The notes under the pieces were generated by a model, which saw nothing but the letters and a program-made list of their open reading frames with translations, searched no databases and had not been told where the DNA came from. Of a stretch of 64,000 bases of DNA, positions 33,285 to 43,934 are shown one piece after another. The stretch's first letter is position 1; each line of letters begins with the position of its first letter. This DNA is from Tenrec ecaudatus (lineage: Eukaryota > Chordata > Mammalia > Afrosoricida > Tenrecidae): assembly GCF_050624435.1 (NCBI RefSeq), contig NC_134538.1:126338937-126402936 (forward strand). The letters run 5' to 3'. A program made the position numbers and the translations under genes.

Positions 33285-34020
33285 AGGAGAGTTTCTTTGT
33301 TATATTAAATATCAAAATATAGGTCTGAGAAATGTAGGGAAGTCCTTCCCAACCACAAAGAGAAGGGCCATCCACAGAAAAGAGTTGTAGCCCAGAGTGA
33401 AAACATGCTTGAGCAGTGAGTCTCCTTCCTGCTCTAAGTGGCATTTCCTGCCCATCAGGTTGCAGGGTCCCAGCTGAGACAGGGAAGGTGGTGTGGGCAT
33501 CCTTTAATAAAACCGAAGGTCATTTCCATAGGCATGGTGGTCAGAGATAGTGGATAAAAGATAAACTTTAATCTTGAGCCAGAGTTCTTTGCCCCATATT
33601 AAGGAAGCAGATATCATAAAGGAAGAAGGCTGCAGTGAACAAGGAACTGTGCTAAAAGTAAAGAGAGAGTAGCAGTCAGGTCTCAGCTCTATCCCTAATT
33701 TGCCATTCCCTAGAAGGTCAGCTATAACCGGGGATAAACTTGTCGTCTGTTTTATGCACTGCTATGTACTCACCTCACCACTGGCTGTCAGTCAGTTGGA
33801 CTGTGGCGGCTTGCGTGTTGCTGGAAGCTGTGTCACTGCTATTTCAAACGCCAGCAGGGCCACCCAGGTTTCAGCAGGTGAACAGGTTTCCACAGAGCTT
33901 CCAGTCTAAGAACAGGCTACCAAGAAGGAAGGGGCTGTCCATTTCTGAGCAACTAGCCATTGAAAAGCCTTAAGGGCAGCAGTAGAATATTGTCAGACAC
34001 GAGGCGGGAGGATGAGCTCC
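33285..34020. other. No feature recognised
   Basis: Unique-looking sequence. No exon supported. Confidence 0.35.
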
Positions 34021-34022
34021 TC

Positions 34023-34640
34023 TGTCAGGGGAGGCCAGCCCCTAACACATCATTACGGGTCTGGTAGGCGCAATTGTACAGCAACAATAAGTAAAGATCA
34101 TAGTAGAGTTATAGAGAGCATGAGAGATAAAAGAGAAGTATTGAAATAAATGGAGTCAGACACAATTCATGGTAGCATGCTCACTTCAGCCCCGCTTGGT
34201 GGTCCATGTGGAGGGAGAGAGAGAGTTTAATGCTAGCCCAGACTTTTTTATATTCTCTGGGGACATGCAAGTCCCCTCATTACAGGTGAGAACCTACGTC
34301 ACAGGAAGGGGTTGTGCTATAGGTAAAATAGTAATGAGAGGGTGGTCTAGGGAAATATACACAATAGGAAGAGGAGGGATTGGGGGTATACATGTGACAA
34401 GATGGGCGGATCCTAGGTACAGGATGGCAGCCTAACCTTGGATGCCACAGATCAGTTTGGCCTGTTCCCTGGCTCAACTGATAGAGACCATTATCAGTGA
34501 GGTGTGAACTCCACCTACAGGAACCAAGCTAATGGTAGCAGCCACCACCACCACCCCCCTACCCCTGTGGTGTTGGGAGACAGCAGTCTGGCAGGGACTG
34601 CCTTCAGGGAAGATGCCTGTGAGCATCTGACCTCTCCCCA
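34023..34640 (-). mobile_element. ERV LTR, family B, minus strand, 5'-truncated
   Basis: Reverse complement of the LTR at 28,815-29,483, from about its position 80 to its end. Shared blocks include 'gcatgctcacttcag'-type sequence, 'gacatgcaagtcccct', 'atacatgtgacaagatggg' and 'catctgacctctc'. The first ~80 bp of the LTR are missing at the right end, where RTE sequence follows. No internal region attached. Confidence 0.75.
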
Positions 34641-34644
34641 CACT

Positions 34645-35525
34645 CCTCAGGTTGGAAGGCACTCAAAATATGACCAAGGAAAATAGAGTCAACCATAGTG
34701 ATGTGGATGGAAGAAAGCTCTCGGGACCTTCATCTGAATCCTGAGACATGACTCAAAAGAAGAAGAAACAGCAGTGGGCATTTATTAGTCATTGGAGCTT
34801 GGAATGTATGGAGTATGAATGTGGTAAAATTGGTAGTCGTCATAAAAGAGATGGAGCACATAAACATCAATATTCTATGCAGACCACGAATTGAAATGGA
34901 CGGGTGATGGCCATTTCGAATCAGATAATGCCATGGTTTACTGTGACGGGATGGTTAATTCAAGAGAAATGGTGTCACATGCATAATTAAAAAGGACATT
35001 TCAAGATCTGTCTTGAAAGCATAATGCTGTCTGTGATGGGGTAATATGTGCATACAAGAAAATCCAGTCAATAAAACTATTAGTCAAGTTCATGCACCCA
35101 CTACTAATGATAGTGAAAAAGAAATTCTACAACTGTCTTTGGTCTGAAATTGGTCAAACATGAAATCAACATAAATTGATAATCATTGATAATTTGAAAT
35201 GCAAATGTTGGAAGCAACAGTAGTTGGAAAACATGGCCTTGGTGATAGAATCAAAGCTGGAGATCACACGGTCGAATTTTGCAAGACCAAAGACTCCTTC
35301 AACGATAAATACTGTACCATTTTTGAACAACACAAAAGGCAACTATGAATACGGACCTCTTCAGGTGGAATACACAGAAATCAAGTTGACTACATCCATG
35401 GGAAGGGACAATGGAGAAACTCATTATCAGTTCAAACAAGGCCAAGAGCTGCCTGTGGAAAAGAGACCATCTCCAGTCAAGAAATAAAGGGTGCATTGTG
35501 TTGGTAACCCTGCTGCACAAGATTT
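34645..35525 (+). mobile_element. RTE LINE, 5' and endonuclease region
   Basis: Begins 'cctcaggttggaaggcactc', a block also found in reverse at about 55,190-55,280, so this is a true element segment. The part near 34,775-34,900 encodes an 'IGAWNVWSMN'-like start of an apurinic endonuclease domain, broken by stops. It continues at 39,592 after an ERV insertion. The 87-codon open frame at 35,224-35,487 is a fragment of this decayed ORF. Confidence 0.7.
35522..35525. repeat. ERV target-site duplication, left (ATTT)
   Basis: 'attt' at 35,522-35,525 is repeated at 39,592-39,595, right after the 3' LTR. Four bases fits class I (gammaretrovirus-like) ERVs. Confidence 0.8.
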
Positions 35526-35975
35526 TGTTAGGTAGCTTAGCCTAGGGAATTGGGAAGTCCATTACGCATGCCCAGGAGAGCATGGGCATGGATGGGCGTT
35601 ACACCTGGAGCAGCCCACCTGGGCCAGGTGATTGCAATTCAGCCAATGGGATCGACCTGGGGTCGTTCACCACACCTCCCCCGGGAACCCTTAAAAGGCA
35701 GGGACCTGAAGGGAGAGGGACTCTTGGTCTTTTGGCTTGTCTTGCTTGGGTGGTCTGGTAGTCTTTGTGGGAGGAGAGAGATCCTTGCGTGACCTGGAGC
35801 AGTCTCTGCCAGGCCGCATGGTCAAAGGAATCCTATGGGTGCCGCGTAAAACCTAATGCTTCTTTGAACTTTCATTAAATTCACTTGGATCACGAGCCCG
35901 GCTTCGGCATGAAATCTTTCTCGCGCGGAGCCAAGGACCGAGGCTGAGATTTAGGCCAGAGAGAGAAACCTAACA
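35526..35975 (+). mobile_element. ERV 5' LTR (family C)
   Basis: TGTTAGG...CTAACA, 450 bp. It has a CCAAT box at 35,641-35,650 ('agccaatggg'), a TATA-like TTAAAAGG at 35,691 and a poly(A) signal ATTAAA at 35,874-35,879. About 32 bp of U3 present in the 3' LTR and in the solo LTR are missing after 'cccaggagagc'. Confidence 0.9.
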
Positions 35976-37054
35976 TAAGTGTTGCTGCGTGACTCGGATG
36001 TACAACACCGCGTGCAACTGAGGAGTTCAGGCTGAAGTGCTCCGGCAACGTCTGGGAGATGGATGGCTCCTCGAGGCGACCCATGAAGACATCAGTAACG
36101 TATTCCCGTACCTCTCTCCTCCTTTTGGTGTTCGGGATTTTACGTCTGTCTCTCTGTGCTCGCCTTCTTGGGAGTTTGCATGTCTTCCGAAGGCTGGATT
36201 GCTGGGAGGGGGCTAGGACTCTGTGTGCTGAAGGCCATTCCCCAAGCCTCTTTGCATCTCAATTGCCCCATGCTGATCTCCCTCTAGGCCGCAAGTGGCG
36301 GCCGCCATTTTCCGGGCCACATGAGTCGCAGGGCCATGGCAACATGGCGCCGCCTGGTGTCCGCCATTTTTGCTACGGGTCAGCGGAGCTCATGACCCTG
36401 CTAAGATGGCGCCGACTGCTCCAACTGCATTGGGGGGCGGTGCCTGGTTAGCTAGCCACTCCTCCGGTTCCGGGAGCTAGCCCCTGCTCTAGTCCCGGAT
36501 CCAAATAGTCCCCATTTTCCGTTTTAGCTTCCCTTGGTCTTCCAAACATGCTGCGTTGGTGTTCTACCGGTGTGGGTTTGTTCCTTAATACCTGCTGGTC
36601 TTCCGTGGCCCAGGCCTAGGCCCAAGGCATTCGGAAGCCAGGCCCGAGTAACTGCTGTTAACTTCTGCCTTCCAGTGATGCTGCCTCTGGCACTTTCTGG
36701 GAATAGCTCTTAATACGGTTCCACCACCAGGATGCTCCAGCCAGAGATCCCGATTCTTTAGAGGTTCCTGAGCTGCCAGACAGACGTCCCCCTTCCCTTC
36801 AGAGATTTGGAAGTCTGCTCCTGCCAGCAGGCGTCTCTGAAGGCCGGGGTGCCACGCCATGCAGTGGCCCTCATAGCTGTAATCTGGAAAGCGGTCAGAC
36901 TAGAATGTCGCGACTGGTCTCTGACTCCTCCCTTGGGCGGGGGCACCTGCCTGAGGCCTCAGATTCACGACACTCAGACGTGGGCGCTGAATCTGCGATT
37001 ACCCAACCTCGAGGCATCGAGCTCTTGGTAATCCTCGTGTTGTTTCCTTTCCAG
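35976..37054 (+). other. ERV leader region
   Basis: About 1.1 kb between the 5' LTR and the first gag-like ATG. It is CpG-rich at 36,290-36,440 and holds four YY1-like cores there ('gccgccattttcc', 'acatggcgccg', 'gtccgccatttttg', 'aagatggcgccg'). The block 36,758-36,912 is repeated at 37,085-37,238. Confidence 0.7.
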
Positions 37055-37285
37055 ATGGGACAGACCAGCTCGACACCGATACCCTTAGAGGTTCCCGAGC
37101 TGCCGGATAGATGTCCCCTTCCCTTCAGAGATTTGGAAGTCTGCTCCTGCCAGCAGGCGTCTCTGAAGGCCGGGGTGCCACGCCATGCAGTGGCCCTCAT
37201 AGCTGTAATCTGGAAAGCAGTCAGACTAGAATGTCGCGTGTTGTTTGCTTTCCAGATGGGACAGACCAGCTCGATACCGATACCC
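36758..37285 (+). repeat. Duplicated leader/gag-start block
   Basis: Order A-X-B-A'-B'. A (36,758-36,912) and A' (37,085-37,238) are ~155 bp and differ at few positions. B (37,037-37,084) and B' (37,238-37,285) each hold a pyrimidine tract, TTTCCAG and then the ATG of an MGQT start (ATGs at 37,055 and 37,256). X (36,913-37,036) is present only once. Confidence 0.85.
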
Positions 37286-38303
37286 AAGGATTGCCTCCTC
37301 GGATGCAACCTGTTCAATTGGGAAAGTGGTGGGAGATGCCATTTATTAGAGCATTCTTCCTTTTAAGGAGAAATAGGGATCGCTGTGCCCAGTGCACCCA
37401 GGACCCCCTGAGGGACCCTGGACCAGAGGAAAACTGTTGCTTCAACCCTGAAGCAGCCCAGAGTATTCTACCTGTAGTAGAGGCAGCGGGGGAGCACGGT
37501 CCCCAAGCAATTTACAAACCTTTCACCCTAATTGAACTCAAGCAAATTAAAAGTGACTTAGGCAGTTACTCTAACAAACCCAACAGTACATAGGACACTT
37601 TCAGCACCTCACCCTAGCCTGTGATTTAACCTGGAAAAATGTCGTGATCATACTAGGACAGACCATGACGGATTTCGAGAACGTGTGCTCAAAGGTGCCA
37701 GAAAGTTTGCAGAGGAGTTACATGTGATGAATGAAAAATACCCTGTAGGGGAAACTGCTGTACCCTTCACAGAACCTGCGTGGAGTTACACAAGTGGGCA
37801 CGGGAACATTTCCTGATGTGCATCACGGGTGGACTAAAGTCAGGCAGGCAAAAGGCCATTAATTATGCCAAGGTGACAGCGATTCACCAGGGACCTACCG
37901 AGTCTCCTGTAAGCTTCTTAGAGAGGCTAAAGGAAGCCCTAAAGAATCATACTGCTGTAGATATTGATTCCTATGAGGGGCAAGTCCTGCTCAAGGACAA
38001 ATTCCTCACCCAGGCTGCACAGGACATTCGCAAGAAAGTCCAAAAACTAGTGCAAAGCCCTGAAGGAGCTAACCTGGAGATGGTTGCTTGTGCCAACACG
38101 GCTTTTTACAATAGGGAGCAGGAAAGTGAGGCTCGAGCCCAGGAGGAGAAAAGAAAGGACATTAGGCATGCCCAGATATTGGCTGCACTCAGTAGCCGAT
38201 GCCCATCGAATGCCTCCCAGGTTACCCAGACTTTTAAACCAGGTACCAAGTGCTACATTTGCCAGTGATGGGGTCATTGGGCTAGGAACTGCCCTGACCG
38301 GAA
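37055..38303 (+). pseudogene. gag: ERV gag pseudogene
   Basis: Gag is the structural polyprotein (matrix, capsid, nucleocapsid). Two ATGs (37,055 and 37,256) each start MGQT, the myristoylation-type N-terminus of gammaretroviral matrix. Both frames fail soon after. Capsid-like sequence follows in other frames: 'YKPFTLIELKQIKSDL' near 37,515-37,565, and then an open stretch at 37,780-38,268 covering the capsid C-terminus with 'FLERLKEALKNH' and 'KDKFLTQAAQDIRKK'. A first CCHC zinc knuckle (38,251-38,301) is split by a TGA stop. A second (about 38,320-38,366) has Tyr in place of its first Cys. At least three frame changes or stops separate the parts, so no full Gag can be made. Confidence 0.85.
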
Positions 38304-38464
38304 CAAGTCTCCTCAGACGCCATACGTCCATTGTGAGCAGACTGGCCACTGGGCTGGCCTCTGTCCTAAGGCCCAAAACCTGGAGGGGAGGCACCCACAG
38401 GCCAGCTGGCACCTGACATTGGAGGAGGATTGAAGGCACCTGGTCCAGACGGCTCAGCAGCAAA

Positions 38465-38530
38465 AGCTTCCTAGTGATACCTGAATGTCCAGCTCCTCTC
38501 ATAGGCCGAGACCTGCTGTCCAAACTGCAC
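38465..38530 (+). pseudogene. pro: ERV protease scrap
   Basis: About 22 codons read through a motif with 'CPAPLIGRDLL', which resembles the C-terminal end of a retroviral protease near its join to reverse transcriptase. The active-site Asp-Thr-Gly is not present: only about 100 bp separate it from the second zinc knuckle. Downstream, no reverse transcriptase or integrase is seen. Confidence 0.65.
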
Positions 38531-39100
38531 ACCTGCAGTCATCGGGCCTCATCCAGGTCCCTCTACAGCTTCCAGTTGTTCCTCACAGTAGAGGAGCCTC
38601 AGATTCCCCCACAGGAACTGTGGGAGCAGACGGATACTCCTGTGAGCCACTGGACGGTCTTAGGATGGTATTTCATCGCCACCCCAGGACGGATGAGGGC
38701 TGCACAGATGAGTCTACCTCAAACCCCTCACAGCCTTTAGGCCAGTGAATACCTTTCCTCCATTCCTGTGTTCACAATGACCAAAGTCTGTGACACTAAC
38801 CTAACTTCAAGGGCACTGCCACCTTACAATCTTACCCATGTCTCAGTCTGTTCACCTGTTGTTTGTTTGTTTTCCATTTCTCAGGTTACAAAGGCCTCTA
38901 AACCCAGTGCGCCAGCTTCAGAACCACCGCCTCCAGAAAAACCCACCTCGACCTTATCTATCCTGGGCTCTTAATGGACAACCCCTTCTAACAGAGTAGG
39001 AAGGGTATGGACCCAAAACTCCACTATGCCCTTTTGTCAGCAGGAAGCAGCTAGAGATGTCGTCGTCCAGTACCCCAAAGATTTGGGTCCATATCTCTTC
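38531..39100 (+). other. Rearranged ERV internal 3' part
   Basis: About 570 bp with no recognisable pol or env domain. Short proline-rich open pieces occur at 38,768-38,974. The last ~120 bp before the polypurine tract probably come from the 3' end of the original internal region. Confidence 0.5.
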
Positions 39101-39109
39101 AGGGGGGAA

Positions 39110-39591
39110 TGTTAGGTAGCTTAGCCTAGGGAATTGGGAAGTCCATTACGCATGCCCAGGAGAGCCAGCAAAAGACAAAAGCTGGATTTTCCCGCCGGTG
39201 GGCTTGGATGGGCGTTACACCTGGAGCAGCCCACCTGGGCCGGGTGATTGCAATTCAGCCAATGGGATCGACCTGGGGTCGTTCACCACACCTCCCCCGG
39301 GAACCCTTAAAAGGCAGGGACCTGAAGGGAGAGGGACTCTTGGTCTTTTGGCTTGTCTTGCTTGGGTGGCCTGGTAGTCTTTGTGGGAGGAGAGAGATCC
39401 TTGCGTGACCTGGAGCAGTCTCTGCCAGGCCGCATGGTCAAAGGAATCCTATGGGTGCCGCGTAAAACCTGATGCTTCTTTGAACTTTCATTAAATTCAC
39501 TTGGATCACGAGCCCGGCTTCGGCATGAAATCTTTCTTGCGCGGAGCCAAGGACCGAGGCTGAGATTTAGGCCAGAGAGAGAGACCTAACA
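39110..39591 (+). mobile_element. ERV 3' LTR (family C)
   Basis: 482 bp, TGTTAGG...CTAACA, preceded by the polypurine tract. It is nearly identical to the 5' LTR but keeps the ~32-bp U3 segment. The poly(A) signal ATTAAA is at 39,490-39,495. Confidence 0.95.
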
Positions 39592-40055
39592 ATTTCTTTA
39601 AAGTGTGGAAGAGCAAGGATGTCACTTTGAGAACTACTCACCCAAGCTATTGTATTTTCATCTACCGCATATGAACGAGCAAGGGCAGCACTGGATATGG
39701 AAGACTGAAGAAAAATCAATGCAGTTGAATCATGATACTAGAGAAGAACATTGAACTGAATATGGACTGCCAAAAGAACAAACAAATCTTCCGTGAAAGA
39801 GGAACAGCCATAGTACGCCTTCAAAAAGAGTCTTATCTCACATACTTTGGACCTGTTATCAGGAGAGATCGATCATCGGTCCCTGGAAAAGGACATTAAG
39901 CAAACGGGCAGAGAAAAGGAAGAGTTAACACAGGCTGCAACAATGAACTCACACATTATTACCATGGGGAGGATGGTGCCGTGTTTCATTCTGTTGTATG
40001 CAGGGTGGTTATGAGTCAGAACTGACTTGATGACACCTAACAACAACAACAACAA
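39592..40055 (+). mobile_element. RTE LINE 3' end (right part of interrupted element)
   Basis: Resumes RTE sequence after the ERV: 'tggatatggaagactgaaga', 'tatggactgccaaaagaaca', 'cacatactttggacctgtta', 'gttatgagtcagaactgact' and a terminal (CAA)n run 'cctaacaacaacaacaacaa'. This ending matches the tails of the SINEs, consistent with SINEs borrowing RTE machinery. Confidence 0.8.
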
Positions 40056-40056
40056 C

Positions 40057-40130
40057 ATACCCAGTGCTTAGAACACTGCATGGCATATGTTGGCACTTCA
40101 TAAATGCCTATCAATTGAATAATGAATCAC
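40057..40130 (+). repeat. MIR 3' end
   Basis: 'cagtgcttagaacactgcat' then 'cttcataaatgcctatcaat' resembles the 3' end of MIR. Confidence 0.5.
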
Positions 40131-40199
40131 TATTGTCTTGGATATGTCAAAGAACTCATTGGCACTATTTGCTCATCGATTCTTTCCCGATTGCCTCAT

Positions 40200-40305
40200 T
40201 GTTGCAGTTGCTGTTGGCTGTCAAGCTAATTCCGACTCGTAGAAACCCAGGTGACAGTAGAACTGTTCCATGGAATTTTCTTGGGTGTAGTTTTTATGCG
40301 AACAG
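40200..40305 (-). repeat. RTE/SINE tail, minus strand
   Basis: 'gttgctgttggctgtcaagc', 'taattccgactcgtagaaac' is the reverse complement of the shared RTE/SINE 3' end. Short. Confidence 0.6.
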
Positions 40306-40309
40306 GTTC

Positions 40310-42160
40310 ACTGGCCTTTGACTCTTAGAGCCTCTGGTGAGATCAAGCCTCCAGCCTGCTGGCTGCACATACTCCACCAGGGCTCTCAGCTGCTTCAACA
40401 GGAGTGCTCTTTTCAAAGGAGCACAGGCGGAAAGGTGTCCACAGAAGCTGGGAAGTGGGTAGCGATCGCGGAGGAGGGAAGTCGCAAAGGAGAATGCGGA
40501 CACTGGTTAAAGATGAAGGGTCACAGTAGCCAAGGACTAGCATAGTCAGTGGAAGCAGGTGGAGGGAAGGAAAGCGCGGCGGGAGGACACAGTAGCAGCA
40601 GCAGCTGACCGGTGGGAGTCTGTTTAAGCAGAGCCGACAGCGTTTTCTCTGCCTTTGGGGAAGAGGCGCTCTCAGCTCAACAGGGAACCACTAAGGAGAG
40701 GGAGAGCAAAGGAATTGGATCGCAAAGGGGAGAACGCAGATTTCACTAGCCAGAGGACCTCCCGGGAAAAGCCCAGAGAGGGAAGAGCAGCTATGAGCAC
40801 AAAGAAGACTGAGAAACCTTAAACCAAAATCCAGCGCCTAAAATTGGTGATGAATTTATTGTTGGCACTGACGGAGTCTTGGCCTCTCAAAAGGCAGGGT
40901 CTTTGGGAGCTCGGAGCAAGTGGTTTATTTGGGAATGGGCAATGAGGGCGGGCAGGGCAGGAGGAGGGAGGCAGGGGGAGAGGGGAAACCATCACAAGGA
41001 CCCATCACTCAACTGGCCATTGGTTAAGGGCAGCTGGTGCTCATCCAACTGAGACTTTGAGGAGTCGAGGAAAAGCACCTCTGAACTTTCTACGGTCAGG
41101 GCACCAAGGGGATCATTTATTCATCAGCTCCCATCCCTCAATCATTAAGTCCTCTACCCTTTGGGGCTGTGCGTGGGTGAGGCCAGAGTGGGCTCCTGCG
41201 GGTGTTCCCTGCCTCAGCATCAGTCAAGCCCCAGAAATGGAAGTAAGAGGGTCACAGCACAGGCTCAAGTGCAAATGAACTCAAAGTTCATCATGTCTGC
41301 AGAAGACTGGTCCTTCCACCAGTGGCTGAGTCGTCCATTGATCTGACCTGTCTAGCCATAAGTCCTTATATGGTTTTATTCTGGATTTGATACCTATGGC
41401 TATCATCCCATTGTAAAGGGAGTTCTCTGCTGGAATAATGGAATTCAATCTTGACTTCGGTAGAGTAGAGTATGTAAACCAAGTCACGTCCTTCGTTTTC
41501 TTGAGAGTATGGTCTGCTGAAAGACAAACACCACCCCTCCATCAAAGCCATTGTTCTGCGTGTAAGAGCCATCTCAGACACAGAGAAACCCCAGGACCAT
41601 TGGAAGAAGACCATATTTTAGGTCTCTGTCTGAAATTACAGGGGCACCAGACTGCCACAGAGCCTGTGGGACAGAGTAAAGGAGCCAAGACCAGAGGCCA
41701 AAGCAAGAAAACTATGAGACAGAACAGAGGGTCAGCACTGGCACTATGGAGCTGTATGGCAGAGCAACAAGCAGGTTTCCTGGTCCACAGAGGCAGAGAC
41801 CAAGGAACCACACGACTGAGAGACTAAGGACCAGACAGAGACTTGGCTGCTGGCTGATGAGAGGTATTGCTGAGGACTGTAAATTACTGTTTACCAGTCC
41901 TGACTTGTGGTAACCTACTAGTTTCCCTAATAAGCTCCCATAATTGTGACTATTATTTATGAATAATAAATAGGGCCACTGCAATGAATGCTTGAACCCG
42001 ACATAGAAGCAGAGTGCTGTGATGGGGAATGGTTGGTGTCAGAAGAGGGAAAGCAGGGTGGAGGGTGAACGCATGTCTCAACTCTGCCTCGTGACAACAG
42101 GGAAACCAGAAGAGGTCACATATGCCCCCAATGCAAAATGGTTTTCTACACATCTTCTAT
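40310..42160. other. Unassigned sequence, possibly an old LTR at its end
   Basis: No gene supported. The stretch 41,350-41,980 ends with 'tactgtttaccagtcctgac' and 'cctaataagctccca', a layout like the 3' end of an LTR, but I found no second copy in the window and no duplication, so I leave it unassigned. Open frames at 41,438-41,827 show no domain. Confidence 0.35.
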
Positions 42161-42164
42161 GATT

Positions 42165-42270
42165 ATATCGTTAGAATAATGGTTTGCAGATTTTGTTGTG
42201 CATTAGAATCTCTGAGGAGCCCTTAAAAATCCTGGTGGCTAGGTGCAATCTAGACAATAAATCAGTTCAA
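42165..42270 (+). mobile_element. MER5A-like fragment
   Basis: 'ttgttgtgcattagaatctc', 'tgaggagcccttaaaaatcc' follows part of MER5A. Confidence 0.6.
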
Positions 42271-42284
42271 CTATCTAAATGAGA

Positions 42285-42505
42285 AATTCAGGATAGGTGA
42301 GTCAATAGAGACAGTAACTGGATTAATGGTCCCTTGGGGGTATGGCAGGAAAGGTTGCGGGGTGGGGATGGGAAGCTAGTCATAATGAATACAAGAGAGA
42401 AGACAGTTTTTTAATTGAGTGTGGTAATGATTATACAACTCTTCTTGATATGATTAAATTTTATGATATGTGAATTATGTGCCAGTAAAACTGTCAAAAA
42501 CAAAA
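42285..42505 (+). mobile_element. Old L1 3' end
   Basis: 'ctcttcttgatatgattaaa' and 'tgtgccagtaaaactg' close an old L1 3' UTR like those ending at 23,170 and 27,510. A short A-rich tail follows. Confidence 0.75.
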
Positions 42506-42509
42506 ACCC

Positions 42510-42900
42510 ATGAGGCAGAGTTGTACTCTGACATACAAAGGGGTCACCAGGAGCCAGGCTCCACTCAGTAGCAAGTAGCAACTAGTTACGCTGGAGTGAT
42601 AACCTGGAGGGATTGGGAATAATGGCCAAAAGGTATGAGGGTTACATTTTTTTTGAGGTTATATTTTGTGATGTGAAAACATTTCTAAAATTAAATGTGA
42701 ATGAATCCACAAGAATACACCAAAATGTGGTGATACCATGGATACACACAGAAGTACTGTGCCATTATCTTCTATTGGGTGAATTGTATAATAAGTGAAT
42801 TATATCTCAAGAAAGCTGTCACTCTGTATATGTATTTATCTATAGATACATATGTATGCATATAAGTTAAATTACATATACATTTATATTTGAACATTAA
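42510..42900. other. AT-rich sequence, no feature recognised
   Basis: No repeat or gene that I can name. The stretch near 42,690-42,820 resembles the end of another old L1 ('ttgtataataagtgaattat' then 'caagaaagctg'). Confidence 0.3.
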
Positions 42901-42904
42901 CATT

Positions 42905-43092
42905 GATTTAAAAAACAAAACAGACACAACTTTGACTCAACGTGACCCTATAGGATAAAACAGAACTCCTCATCGGGTTTCTAAGCCTGGAAGTGTCTAT
43001 GGAAGCAGATCCATGTGTGACTGGCAGGTTTGAATCACTGGCTTTTCCACTGCCAGGCCTACACTTAGCCCTTGCACCACTAGGGCTCCATG
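42905..43092 (-). repeat. AfroSINE, minus strand
   Basis: Reverse complement of the SINE: tail 'ctcaacgtgaccctatagga', body 'ggaagcagatccatgtgtga', head 'ttgcaccactagggctcca'. Confidence 0.8.
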
Positions 43093-43124
43093 CAACATTA
43101 TCTAAAGGGTAGGCCTTACTCATC

Positions 43125-43545
43125 ACGTGATTTTAGGTGCCATAAAGTCCAGATGACACACTGCAGCCAGCCTCGTGCACAACTGAGCAGACACCGCCCA
43201 ATCTGCACAGGCCTCACAAGCAGAAGCCTTTGTCACTCGCTGTTGCAGTCGCAGTGTCGACCCTCTCGTTGAAAGCCTTCTTCCTTTTCACTGACCCTCT
43301 CTTTCTGCCCAACCTAACCTCATGTTCTTGTTCAGGGGCCGGCCTCTCCCGATAACATGTCCAACGTCTGGGAGGCAATGTCTTGCCATTCTCGCTTCTA
43401 GGGAGAATTCTGGCTATACTTCCTCCAATTTTTATTTGTTTCACCTTCTCACAGTCCTGGTACTTTCCATGTTCTTCACCAACACCATCTTTCAAAGGCA
43501 TCAGTTCTTCAGTCTTCCACATTCCTTGTCCAACTTTCACGTGCC
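43125..43545 (-). mobile_element. RTE LINE 3' end, minus strand
   Basis: 'gttgcagtcgcagtgtcgac', 'ggcctctcccgataacatgt', 'cttctagggagaattctggc' and 'ttggtactttccatgttctt'-like blocks are the reverse of the RTE 3' region (compare 6,486 and 1,680-2,150). Confidence 0.75.
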
Positions 43546-43574
43546 TATGAGGCAACAGAAAATCTCATGCTTGA

Positions 43575-43762
43575 GTTAAATTGCAAAACCCACTGCCACC
43601 TAATCAACTCCCAATTAGACCCACTCTCCGGGTCTCCAAGGCTGTCCATCTTGACCGGAGCACTCTCGTCTTTCTCCTGCAGAGTGGCTGGTGGGTTTGA
43701 ACCACTAACTGTGTGGTTAGCAGGCCAACCCTTACCCAATAGACCCATGAGGCCTTGGGTAA
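43575..43762 (-). repeat. AfroSINE, minus strand
   Basis: 'aaaacccactgccacctaat', 'tctttctcctgcagagtggc', 'tggtgggtttgaaccactaa', 'ctgtgtggttagcaggccaa' is a well-preserved reverse-complement SINE. Confidence 0.85.
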
Positions 43763-43934
43763 GGTTCACTTTCAGACTCAAAGTAACACTTTTGATCTTT
43801 AACATTTTATAGAAAGGTCTTTTGCAGTAGATTTTCCCAATGCATGACACTGATTTCTTAACTTTTGATTCCATGGATACTGATTCTGGGCCCAAATGAA
43901 ATCCTTGACAGCTTTAATGTTTTCCTTTTTTATC

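Larger units (their letters stand above)
35526..39591 (+). mobile_element. Internally deleted gammaretrovirus-like ERV
   Basis: A 4.07-kb provirus: 5' LTR 35,526-35,975, leader with gag N-terminus duplicated, decayed gag, a scrap of protease, no recognisable reverse transcriptase, integrase or envelope, a polypurine tract 'aggggggaa' at 39,101-39,109, and 3' LTR 39,110-39,591. It sits in an RTE element and is flanked by the 4-bp duplication ATTT. The two LTRs differ by only a handful of substitutions plus one ~32-bp deletion, so the insertion is fairly recent. I found no convincing tRNA primer-binding site (no TGG start) just after the 5' LTR. It cannot make particles. The class I call rests on the 4-bp duplication and the MGQT start of gag. 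Confidence 0.9.

Noticed and set aside
36905..37593. Two overlapping 150-160-codon frames in the ERV as intact genes
   Set aside because: They cross the duplicated A/B blocks and switch out of the gag frame, so they are products of rearrangement.
41350..41980. LTR ending at about 41,980
   Set aside because: The 3' end looks LTR-like, but there is no second copy or duplication in the window.
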